Source: Sphingomonas sp. (GTDB lineage: Bacteria; Pseudomonadota; Alphaproteobacteria; Sphingomonadales; Sphingomonadaceae). From it: DNA of 8,489 nucleotides. Under the pieces are notes generated by a model. That model saw nothing but the letters and a program-made list of their open reading frames with translations, did no database searches and was not told where the DNA came from. The stretch lies in contig PNLG01000125.1 in the NCBI GenBank assembly GCA_013822915.1, positions 1-8,489 of the forward strand, read 5' to 3'. Below are positions 1 to 6,308 of this stretch, piece by piece. Made by a program: the position numbers and the translations under genes. The stretch's first letter is position 1, and each line of letters opens with the position of its first letter.

Positions 1-210
1 CTGTGGATGTCGACCTATACGGTGGTGTCGGGCCTGACGCTGGCGGCGGTGTTCGGTGCGACGCGGCTGGAACCGATCGCCAGCGGGGGCCGGGTGGGCA
101 CGCCGATGCAGGAAGCGATACTGACAGTGCTGGTGATCGGCGGCGCGGTCGGGCTGTTGGCAGCGTGCGCGGGATGGGCCATATTGTGGCGGGGACGCGG
201 CGCGGAATAG
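1..210 (+). CDS. C-terminal fragment of an unrecognised membrane protein
   Basis: The frame is open from the first base and ends at a TAG (208-210). An ATG lies at position 7, but the frame already reads Leu-Trp before it and no ribosome binding site can be seen, so this is more likely the tail of a longer gene than a 67-residue protein. The 69 visible residues hold two hydrophobic stretches, roughly residues 5-24 and 38-62. Between them is a short polar, Gly-rich linker containing RLEPIASGGRVGTP. The protein ends just after the second stretch with the basic tail WRGRGAE, which suggests a cytoplasmic C-terminus under the positive-inside rule. I do not recognise the family and see no catalytic motif. 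It is followed by a 123-bp spacer, so it is probably not tightly coupled to the next gene. Confidence 0.6.
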   Translation: MWMSTYTVVSGLTLAAVFGATRLEPIASGGRVGTPMQEAILTVLVIGGAVGLLAACAGWAILWRGRGAE

Positions 211-251
211 GGTTTGTTCCACGTTCGTCGAAGCGGCACCGGTCTGCTCCC

Positions 252-270
252 GTTTCAGTGTAGCTGAAAC
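252..270. repeat. Perfect 7-bp stem-loop in the spacer before the methyltransferase gene
   Basis: GTTTCAG (252-258) and CTGAAAC (264-270) are exact reverse complements separated by the 5-base loop TGTAG. The element lies 41 bp after the stop of the upstream membrane-protein gene and 63 bp before the next ATG. No T-run follows (the next bases are AGGCTCTACG), so it is not a classical intrinsic terminator. It could be a weak or Rho-assisted transcript end, a dyad operator, or one copy of a dispersed intergenic palindrome. The sequence alone cannot decide between these. Confidence 0.5.
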
Positions 271-333
271 AGGCTCTACGCATCCGCGCATCCTTCACCG
301 CTTGCTTACCCTTTTTGCGCTAATCGACGGGCG

Positions 334-1656
334 ATGTTGCATGATCCCGCTCTTGCGCGCGCCACTGGTGCTGATCCGCGCCCGGCGTCTGCCGTCAGCA
401 CCGGGGTGGGGCTTGCCGGGCTCGCCGGGCTGCTCGCCTGGGTTGCGGTCGCGCGCTGGTTCAAGATGGACGGGCCACTGTCCGCACTCACCAATCTGGT
501 CGCTTGCGGCGTGCCGATGGTGCTGTGGTCGGTATTTATCGACAAGGTCCACCGCCGCCCATCGACCGGCATTGATTGGGACCAGCAAAAAAGCTGGCGC
601 GAGACATTCGACATCAGCCTGACCAAGCTGGCGGGGCTGTGGGTTACCTGGGTCGGGATTGCGCTGATTTACTTCACCTGCCGCTTTTACTGGACCGACC
701 GCTTTGCCTTTTCGATGAGCGTGCTGGGGGCGGTGGCACCGTTTGTGTTCATCAGTTCCATCCCCTATGTCCTCTATTTCGACCGCAAGCTGGTGGAGCC
801 GCGCGACGGTGCCTGGGCATTGGGCGCATGGATGATGGGCACCGAGCGGGTCGAGGCGGAGGCGATTTACAGCCATTTGCGCAGTTGGGCGGTAAAGGGG
901 TTTTTCCTGGCCTTCATGCTGGCGATTGTGCCGCCGGGCTTCGGCGATTTCATCCGCGCCGACTGGGCGGTCATCCTGACCAGTCCGGTGGCGCTTGCCA
1001 ATTGGCTGATTACGTTCATGTTCGTGATCGACGTCGCGTTTGCGACGGTTGGTTATGTGCTGACCATGCGTCCGCTCGACGCTCATATCAGGAGCGCGAC
1101 TCCCTATGCGGCGGGGTGGACGGCGGCGTTGATCTGTTACCCGCCCTTTGTGCTGATGGATGCCGGGCGGCCGCTCGATTACCATCCCGGCACCGCGGAC
1201 TGGACGCACTGGCTGGGCAATTATCCGGTGCTGATGGCGATTGACGGCGTGGTCCTCGTTGCGCTGACGGCGGTTTATGCTTGGGCGACGGTGGCGTTCG
1301 GCTTTCGCTTTTCCAACCTGACGCATCGCGGCATTTTGACGCACGGCCCCTATGCGGTCACGCGCCACCCGGCTTACCTGTCGAAAAACCTGTTCTGGTG
1401 GCTATCGACCATGCCGTTTCTGACGATGGGCAGCTGGGTTGACGGCGTGCGGGCCACCGTCCTGCTGGGCGTTGTCAGCGGCATTTATTACTGGCGTGCC
1501 AAGACCGAGGAATGGCATCTGGGCGCGGACCCCGATTATCAGCGCTATTCCGCGTGGATGGAGCGCAACGGGCCAGTGCCGCTGTTCTTCCGCTGGCTGT
1601 CGGGGAAGCCGGTGGTGCCGACTGCGCCCGCGTCTGAGCTAAAACCCCAGCCCTAA
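334..1656 (+). CDS. Multi-pass membrane protein with isoprenylcysteine carboxyl methyltransferase-like domain
   Basis: This is a 440-residue integral membrane protein. The C-terminal part carries the signature of the ICMT/PEMT-like membrane methyltransferases. It has H337-G-P-Y, R344-H-P-x-Y348 and N352 within residues 333-356, and a paired glutamate E392-E393 after a further hydrophobic helix; in this fold these groups bind S-adenosylmethionine. About eight to ten hydrophobic segments can be seen, including residues near 24-41, 51-69, 125-148, 210-240, 258-276, 297-322 and 370-387. The roughly 300-residue, mostly hydrophobic N-terminal part makes it much longer than a minimal bacterial ICMT-like protein of about 200 residues. 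The ATG at 334 is the first in frame and has only a weak purine-rich stretch upstream. The substrate is unknown: bacterial members need not act on prenylated proteins and could methylate a lipid or small molecule. The gene stands alone on this strand and converges on gshA. I am confident of the domain but not of the function. Confidence 0.75.
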   Translation: MLHDPALARATGADPRPASAVSTGVGLAGLAGLLAWVAVARWFKMDGPLSALTNLVACGVPMVLWSVFIDKVHRRPSTGIDWDQQKSWRETFDISLTKLAGLWVTWVGIALIYFTCRFYWTDRFAFSMSVLGAVAPFVFISSIPYVLYFDRKLVEPRDGAWALGAWMMGTERVEAEAIYSHLRSWAVKGFFLAFMLAIVPPGFGDFIRADWAVILTSPVALANWLITFMFVIDVAFATVGYVLTMRPLDAHIRSATPYAAGWTAALICYPPFVLMDAGRPLDYHPGTADWTHWLGNYPVLMAIDGVVLVALTAVYAWATVAFGFRFSNLTHRGILTHGPYAVTRHPAYLSKNLFWWLSTMPFLTMGSWVDGVRATVLLGVVSGIYYWRAKTEEWHLGADPDYQRYSAWMERNGPVPLFFRWLSGKPVVPTAPASELKPQP

Positions 1657-3026
1657 AAACGCATCTCGTCATAGACCCGGCTGACATCGCCACCCCATGC
1701 GCCGTGATAGCGATCAAGCAGCGTTTGTGCGGGGACTTTGCCGCTGCGCACAATCTCACGCAAGGGATCGAGGAATCCGGTCTCGTTCGACCCGCCCGCA
1801 TCCACCCGCGCGCGTGCCGCAAGGCCGGCATGCGCGATGTCGAGCACTTCGCCCGCAATATCGCGCAGTGTGCCGCCGCCGGGGAGCGGCGCGTCGAGCG
1901 CGAGCCGGGGCACCGACGATCGCAACGCCTCGCGCGCGGCCATGTCCCATCCCTTCACCAAATCCCACGCCGCATCGAGCGCGCCCTGGTCATAGAGCAG
2001 CCCCACCCACAGCGCAGGCAGCGCGCAAATCCGGTTCCAGGGACCGCCATCGGCGCCGCGCATTTCAAGAAAGGATTTCAGCCGCACTTCGGGAAAGGCG
2101 GTGGAGAGATGATCGTTCCAATCGTCGATCGTCGGCAATTCGCCGGGCAGGACGGACAACTCGCCGCGCAGGAAATCGCGAAAGCTAAGCCCCGCCGCAT
2201 CGATATATTTGCCGTCGCGATAGACAAAATACATCGGCACATCGAGCGCGTAATCGGCATAGCGCTCATAGCCAAAGTCGTCTTCAAACACGAAGGGCAA
2301 CATGCCGGTGCGCGCCGGGTCGGTATCCGACCAGATATGGCTGCGATAGCTCAGCATCCCGTTGGGCTGCGCTTCGGTAAAGGGCGAGTTGGCGAACAAC
2401 GCAGTGGCAAGCGGTTGCAGCGCCAGGCCGACGCGGAACTTCTTTACCATATCGGCTTCCGAACTATAGTCCAGATTAACCTGTATGGTGCAGGTGCGCA
2501 GCATCATATCCAGCCCCATGCTGCCCACGCGCGGCATGTGGCGCAGCATGATCGCATAACGGCCCTTGGGCATGATGGGGAGTTCGGCGCGCGTCTTGTC
2601 GGGCCACATGCCCAGCCCCAGAAAGCCGATGCCGAGCTGTTCGCCCACCTTCAGCACTTGTTCCAGATGCCGCCCGGTCTCCGCGCAAGTCTGATGCAGA
2701 TTGTCGAGCGGCGCGCCCGACAGTTCAAACTGCCCCGCCGGCTCCAGGCTGATCGAGCCATCGGCGCCCGACATCGCGATGACATTGCCGCCCTCCATCA
2801 CCGGCTGCCAGCCAAATTCGGTGAGCGCCATCAACAGGTCGCGAATGCCGCCTGCCTCGTCATAACTCGGCGCGCGGTGATCTTCGGTCTTGTAGACGAA
2901 CTTTTCATGCTCGGTGCCGATGCGCCAGCGATCCTTGGGCTTTTCGCCCCGCGCAAAGCTCGCGATCAATTGGTCGCGGTGCTCAATGACCGCTGATTTG
3001 GTGTCGGAAACGGTCTTTGTCGTCAT
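1653..3026 (-). CDS. gshA: Glutamate-cysteine ligase, plant/alphaproteobacterial type
   Basis: Gamma-glutamylcysteine synthetase catalyses the ATP-dependent joining of glutamate and cysteine, the first and usually limiting step of glutathione synthesis in the cytosol. The product is 457 residues, full length for the GCS2-type family shared by alphaproteobacteria and plants and distinct from the E. coli-type enzyme. Motifs in order are GTEHEKF (37-43), LEPAGQFELSG (94-104), the RTCTIQVNLD segment (177-186), SYRSHIW (226-232), EVRLKSFLEMRGAD (313-326) and YHGAWGGD (440-447). The only cysteines are C114, C179 and C334. C179 lies in the segment aligned with a redox-active cysteine of plant enzymes, but I see no obvious partner in the C-terminal part. 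The start is supported by AAAGG (complement of 3034-3038), 7 bases before the ATG. It lies 33 bp after rsmE on the same strand, so the two are probably co-transcribed. Its stop overlaps that of the convergent methyltransferase gene. Confidence 0.95.
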   Translation of the reverse strand: MTTKTVSDTKSAVIEHRDQLIASFARGEKPKDRWRIGTEHEKFVYKTEDHRAPSYDEAGGIRDLLMALTEFGWQPVMEGGNVIAMSGADGSISLEPAGQFELSGAPLDNLHQTCAETGRHLEQVLKVGEQLGIGFLGLGMWPDKTRAELPIMPKGRYAIMLRHMPRVGSMGLDMMLRTCTIQVNLDYSSEADMVKKFRVGLALQPLATALFANSPFTEAQPNGMLSYRSHIWSDTDPARTGMLPFVFEDDFGYERYADYALDVPMYFVYRDGKYIDAAGLSFRDFLRGELSVLPGELPTIDDWNDHLSTAFPEVRLKSFLEMRGADGGPWNRICALPALWVGLLYDQGALDAAWDLVKGWDMAAREALRSSVPRLALDAPLPGGGTLRDIAGEVLDIAHAGLAARARVDAGGSNETGFLDPLREIVRSGKVPAQTLLDRYHGAWGGDVSRVYDEMRF

Positions 3027-3059
3027 GGGATCGCCTTTAGCGTGCCCCGTGACGCGGCG

Positions 3060-3803
3060 CTAGAGGCGCCAATCCCCCGCGCTTGCCATCCAAAGCGCCA
3101 CCGCTGCGGCTGCTGCTGTATCGGCGCGCAGGATGCGGGGGCCAAGGCCGATCCCGACGGCCTGCGGCACGCGGCGAATCGCCTCGCGCTCCTCGGGCGT
3201 AAACCCGCCTTCGGGACCGATCAGGATCGCGGCGGGACCGGGGCGCGCGGCCATCGTGGCGGCGGCGGGCGCGCCACCCGTCTCGTCGGCAAAAAACAAA
3301 TGCCGATCGCCCCAATCGCGCAGCAAGGCGGCCAGCTTCACCGGTTCGGCAAGTGCGGGGACAGCGGTGCGCCCGCATTGCTCGGCCGCCTCCACCATAT
3401 GCGCATAGAGTCGCTCGCCGTTCAGCCGGTCGACAATGGTGCGCGCGGTGATGACCGGCACCAACTGCGCGACGCCGAGCTCGCAGGCTTTTTCCGCGAG
3501 CCAGTCGATCCGGCCCTTTTTCAGCGGCGCCGCGCACAGCCAGAGGTCGGGCACCGCCTCTGTCGTGCGCAATTGCTGCGTTAACTCAACCACCAGCGTT
3601 TTGCGCCCCACCTCGCGCGCAATCGCCAGCCATTCGCCATTGTCGCCGTCGAACAGCTTTACCGGATCGCCCGGTCTGATGCGCATCACACCGGCCAGAT
3701 AATGCGCTTGCGCGCCGTCGATCGTGCGCAGGCCGACCGCGAGCGGGCCTGCGACGAACAGGCGCGGGGTGGATTGCGGTGGCCAGGCGGGGGTGGCGGG
3801 CAT
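3060..3803 (-). CDS. rsmE: 16S rRNA (uracil-1498-N3)-methyltransferase RsmE
   Basis: RsmE is a SPOUT (trefoil-knot) methyltransferase that uses S-adenosylmethionine to methylate N3 of U1498 in 16S rRNA, in assembled 30S subunits. At 247 residues it is full length. An N-terminal PUA-like RNA-binding part spans about residues 12-80 and includes the AHYL motif at 33-36. The knot domain follows, with KKGRIDWLAEKACELGV (95-111), EAAEQCGR (138-145), the cofactor loop IGPEGGFTPEE (195-205) and LGPRILRADTA (220-230). The last is a common variant of the LGxRILRTETA signature. The ATG at 3803 has TAAGG (complement of 3811-3815) 7 bases upstream. It is the first gene of the leftward pair rsmE-gshA and is divergent from dxs. 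Confidence 0.95.
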   Translation of the reverse strand: MPATPAWPPQSTPRLFVAGPLAVGLRTIDGAQAHYLAGVMRIRPGDPVKLFDGDNGEWLAIAREVGRKTLVVELTQQLRTTEAVPDLWLCAAPLKKGRIDWLAEKACELGVAQLVPVITARTIVDRLNGERLYAHMVEAAEQCGRTAVPALAEPVKLAALLRDWGDRHLFFADETGGAPAAATMAARPGPAAILIGPEGGFTPEEREAIRRVPQAVGIGLGPRILRADTAAAAAVALWMASAGDWRL

Positions 3804-3903
3804 GGTGTGGCCTTAGCGCGACAATCCAGGGCCGTCATCTTTGGCCAAATCGGCCCGGTGTTCACCTTTGCATTTTTGTCGGCTAAGGCGGACTTTCGAC
3901 AAT
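3804..3903. promoter_or_regulatory. Divergent promoter region between rsmE-gshA and the dxs operon
   Basis: This short intergenic stretch must hold promoters for both the leftward rsmE-gshA pair and the rightward dxs operon, unless dxs is read from a more distant start. I could not assign a convincing -35/-10 pair on either strand. TTGTCG (3876-3881) and GACAAT (3898-3903) are 16 bases apart, but the latter abuts the dxs ribosome binding site, so transcription would start after it. Also visible are the 8-base palindrome TTGGCCAA (3841-3848) and an inverted pair GCCTTAGC (3810-3817) / GCTAAGGC (3882-3889). The first half of that pair contains the rsmE ribosome binding site. Promoter function is inferred from gene layout only. 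Confidence 0.4.
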
Positions 3904-3909
3904 AGGAAG
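3904..3909 (+). promoter_or_regulatory. Ribosome binding site fixing the dxs start
   Basis: AGGAAG lies 6 bases before the ATG at 3916. The frame remains open upstream to a TTG at 3841, but that longer form would add 25 residues with no family resemblance, so this site decides the start. Confidence 0.75.
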
Positions 3910-3915
3910 TTTCGC

Positions 3916-5841
3916 ATGTCCACCGAACCAAACACGCCGCTGCTCGATCAGGTCCGCATTCCCGCCGACCTGCGCAAGCTGGCCCCCGAACAATTGCGCC
4001 AATTCGCCGATGAACTGCGCCAGGAAGTGATTGCGGCGGTGGGGGTGACGGGGGGGCACCTTGGTTCTGGGCTGGGCGTGGTCGAGCTGACGACCGCCAT
4101 TCACTATGTTTTCAACACCCCCGATGACCGGCTGGTGTGGGATGTTGGCCATCAATGCTATCCGCACAAGATCATCACCGGGCGCCGCGACCGCATCCGC
4201 ACGTTGCGCACCGGCGGCGGGCTGAGTGGGTTCACCAAGCGCAGCGAAAGCGAATATGACCCGTTTGGCGCGGCGCATTCTTCAACGTCGATTTCGGCGG
4301 CGCTTGGCTTTGCGGTCGCCAACAAGCTCTCGGGTAAGCCGGGCAAGGGCATCGCCGTGATCGGCGACGGGTCGATGTCGGCGGGCATGGCCTATGAAGC
4401 GATGAACAACGCCGAACAGGCGGGTAACCGGCTGGTCGTGATTCTGAACGACAATGATATGTCGATTGCGCCGCCGGTGGGCGGGCTGTCGGCCTATCTC
4501 TCGCGTATCGTGTCGAGCCGCGAGTTTTTGGGCCTGCGCGATCTCGCCAAGAAATTTGCCAAGCGGTTGCCGCGCCCGATTGCCGAAGGGTTGAAAAAGA
4601 CCGACGAATTCGCCCGCGGCATGGCAATGGGCGGGACGTTGTTCGAAGAATTGGGCTTTTATTACGTCGGGCCGATTGACGGCCACAACCTCGACCAATT
4701 GATTCCCGTGCTCGAAAATGTGCGCGATGCCGAGGAGGGTCCGATTCTGGTCCATGTCGTGACCGTCAAGGGCAAGGGCTATGCCCCGGCCGAGGCGGCG
4801 GCCGACAAATATCACGGCGTTCAGAAGTTTGATGTGATTACGGGCGCACAAGTAAAGGCGCCACCGGGACCGCCCGCCTATCAAAATGTGTTCGGCGACG
4901 CGCTGATCAAGGAAGCGCAGCGTGACCCGACCATCTGCGCGATTACCGCCGCAATGCCATCGGGCACCGGGGTCGACCGCTTTGCCAAGGCGTTTCCGGA
5001 CCGCAGTTTCGACGTCGGTATTGCCGAACAACATGCCGTCACCTTTGCCGCCGGGCTCGCGGCGCAGGGGATGCGACCGTTTTGTGCGATTTATTCGACC
5101 TTCCTCCAGCGCGCCTATGACCAGGTCGTGCACGATGTGTGTATCCAGAATTTGCCGGTGCGGTTCGCGATTGACCGCGCGGGCCTTGTCGGCGCCGATG
5201 GGTCCACGCATGCCGGCTCGTTCGACATAACCTATCTGGCGACTTTGCCGAATATGGTGGTGATGGCCGCCGCGGATGAGGCCGAGCTGGTCCACATGAC
5301 GCACACCGCCGCGCTGCACGATACGGGGCCGATCGCGGTGCGCTATCCGCGCGGCAATGGCACCGGCATTGCGCTACCCGACGTGCCGCAGCGGTTGGAA
5401 ATCGGCAAGGGCCGCATTGTGCGCACCGGCAACAAGGTTGCGATTCTCTCGCTCGGCACCCGGCTGGCAGAGGCGTTGAAGGCGGCCGATTCGCTTGATG
5501 CCAAGGGGCTGTCAACGACGGTTGCCGATCTGCGTTTTGCCAAGCCGCTTGACGAAGACATGATCCGCAAGCTGCTGACCACGCATGAAGTCGCGATCAC
5601 GATTGAGGAAGGGTCGGTCGGCGGGCTGGGCGCGCATGTGCTGACATTTGCGAGCGACAGCGGGTTGATTGATGCCGGGCTTAAACTGCGCACGCTGCGG
5701 CTGCCCGATCGTTTTCAGGATCAGGACAAGCCGGAGAAGCAATATGCCGAGGCCGGGCTCGACGCGACCGCGATTGTCGAGTCAGTGCTAAAAGCGTTGC
5801 GCTGGAACGAAGACGCGGTCGCGGGGGAAGCGCGGGCGTGA
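3916..5841 (+). CDS. dxs: 1-deoxy-D-xylulose-5-phosphate synthase
   Basis: Dxs condenses pyruvate and glyceraldehyde 3-phosphate, with loss of CO2, to 1-deoxy-D-xylulose 5-phosphate. This is the first step of the MEP pathway to isoprenoid precursors, and it needs thiamine diphosphate and Mg2+. The product is a cytosolic, full-length protein of 641 residues. Visible marks are GGHLGSGLGVVE (46-57, H48), WDVGHQCYPHK (75-85), the cofactor motif GDGSMSAG to NDN (150-180, with D151 and N180), YHGV (299-302), the catalytic glutamate in IAEQHAVTFAAG (369-380, E371), IDRAGLVGADGSTHAG (419-434) and YPRGNGTG (477-484). C81 stands where Ala or Ser is commoner. The downstream gene starts inside its stop (GTGA), so it heads a tightly coupled operon with a DUF2141 gene and hpnN. 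That context suggests this copy supplies hopanoid synthesis. Whether the genome has a second dxs cannot be seen here. Confidence 0.97.
   Translation: MSTEPNTPLLDQVRIPADLRKLAPEQLRQFADELRQEVIAAVGVTGGHLGSGLGVVELTTAIHYVFNTPDDRLVWDVGHQCYPHKIITGRRDRIRTLRTGGGLSGFTKRSESEYDPFGAAHSSTSISAALGFAVANKLSGKPGKGIAVIGDGSMSAGMAYEAMNNAEQAGNRLVVILNDNDMSIAPPVGGLSAYLSRIVSSREFLGLRDLAKKFAKRLPRPIAEGLKKTDEFARGMAMGGTLFEELGFYYVGPIDGHNLDQLIPVLENVRDAEEGPILVHVVTVKGKGYAPAEAAADKYHGVQKFDVITGAQVKAPPGPPAYQNVFGDALIKEAQRDPTICAITAAMPSGTGVDRFAKAFPDRSFDVGIAEQHAVTFAAGLAAQGMRPFCAIYSTFLQRAYDQVVHDVCIQNLPVRFAIDRAGLVGADGSTHAGSFDITYLATLPNMVVMAAADEAELVHMTHTAALHDTGPIAVRYPRGNGTGIALPDVPQRLEIGKGRIVRTGNKVAILSLGTRLAEALKAADSLDAKGLSTTVADLRFAKPLDEDMIRKLLTTHEVAITIEEGSVGGLGAHVLTFASDSGLIDAGLKLRTLRLPDRFQDQDKPEKQYAEAGLDATAIVESVLKALRWNEDAVAGEARA
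5822..5829 (+). promoter_or_regulatory. Ribosome binding site for the DUF2141 gene
   Basis: The purine run beginning CGGGGGAAG lies inside the 3' end of dxs, 8 bases before the GTG start at 5838. Its position supports the GTG start and translation coupled to the end of dxs. Confidence 0.55.
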
Positions 5842-6308
5842 CGCGGACGGGGCGGGGATTGTGGCACGCGGCGAGTGTCGCGGCGTTTGCCCTGTGGTCC
5901 GCCTCGGCGGCGGCGGCACGGGGCGATACCGGCCTTGCGCTGGAGATTATTGTCACCAATGTCCGCGCAACTTCGGGCAAAGTGCATCTGGATCTTTGTC
6001 GTGAGAGCGAATTCCTGAAGAAATGCGCGATTTCGGCGGACGCGCAGGCGGTGCGCGGCACCACCATCATCAAGCTCGCCAATATCGAACCCGGCGATTA
6101 TGCGGTTCAGGCCACCTATGACGAAAATGACAATGGCAAGGTGGACCGTGGCCTGTTCGGTATTCCGAAAGAGGGTGTTGGCTTTTCGAACGACGCGCCG
6201 ATCCGGCTGGGGCCGCCAAAATGGAAGGATGCCGTATTTACCGTTAACACCGACAAGTCGGTTGCGCTGCGGCTGCGCTATTTCATGGGCGGGGACGACA
6301 AACCCTGA
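5838..6308 (+). CDS. Secreted DUF2141-domain protein
   Basis: This is a 156-residue protein. Residues 1-27 form a likely Sec signal peptide: basic MTRTGRGLWH, a hydrophobic core, then an Ala-rich end with probable cleavage near SAAAA/RG. The mature protein of about 130 residues would be periplasmic or surface-exposed. It has the hallmarks of the DUF2141 family: a beta-rich start with GKVHLDLC (47-54), EPGDYAVQATYDENDNGKVD (84-103) and GLFGIPKEGVGFSNDAP (105-121). The loop D95-x-N97-x-N99-G100-x-V-D103 resembles an EF-hand-like Ca2+ loop but lacks the usual acidic twelfth position. C54 and C63 are the only cysteines and could form a disulfide. The GTG start overlaps the dxs stop by 4 bp, and its own stop overlaps the apparent hpnN start. 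The function of the family is unknown; the context suggests a role near the envelope linked to hopanoids or other isoprenoid lipids, which is inference. Confidence 0.9.
   Translation: MTRTGRGLWHAASVAAFALWSASAAAARGDTGLALEIIVTNVRATSGKVHLDLCRESEFLKKCAISADAQAVRGTTIIKLANIEPGDYAVQATYDENDNGKVDRGLFGIPKEGVGFSNDAPIRLGPPKWKDAVFTVNTDKSVALRLRYFMGGDDKP
6291..6295 (+). promoter_or_regulatory. Ribosome binding site consistent with a CTG start of hpnN
   Basis: GGGGA, part of the G-rich stretch GGGCGGGGAC (6287-6296), lies 9 bases before the CTG at 6305. No comparable site precedes the alternative GTG at 6353. This is weak on its own but agrees with the overlapping CTGA arrangement. Confidence 0.4.

Noticed and set aside
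215..225. GTTCCACGTTC as an alphaproteobacterial SOS box
   Set aside because: The two GTTC halves are only 3 bases apart, whereas the LexA site of this class (GTTCN7GTTC) needs 7.
294..324. TTCACC / GCTAAT as a promoter for the membrane methyltransferase gene
   Set aside because: The match is only partial, the spacing is 19 bases, and the implied start would be almost at the ATG. It is too weak to list.
295..1368. 357-codon minus-strand open frame opposite the membrane methyltransferase gene
   Set aside because: It is Arg/His/Gln-rich with no recognisable motif, whereas the opposite strand encodes well-formed membrane helices and a methyltransferase signature.
1704..2996. 430-codon plus-strand open frame opposite gshA
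   Set aside because: Its composition is antisense-like and no family is recognisable; gshA on the minus strand carries full-length family motifs.
3876..3903. TTGTCG-16-GACAAT as a dxs promoter
   Set aside because: The -10-like hexamer directly abuts the dxs Shine-Dalgarno, so the transcript would begin after or within its own ribosome binding site.
3841..3915. Extended dxs beginning at TTG 3841
   Set aside because: The 25 extra residues do not resemble the Dxs N-terminus, and a good ribosome binding site precedes ATG 3916.
4282..5319. 345-codon minus-strand open frame opposite dxs
   Set aside because: It is a shadow frame in high-GC DNA with biased Arg/His content; dxs is unambiguous on the plus strand.
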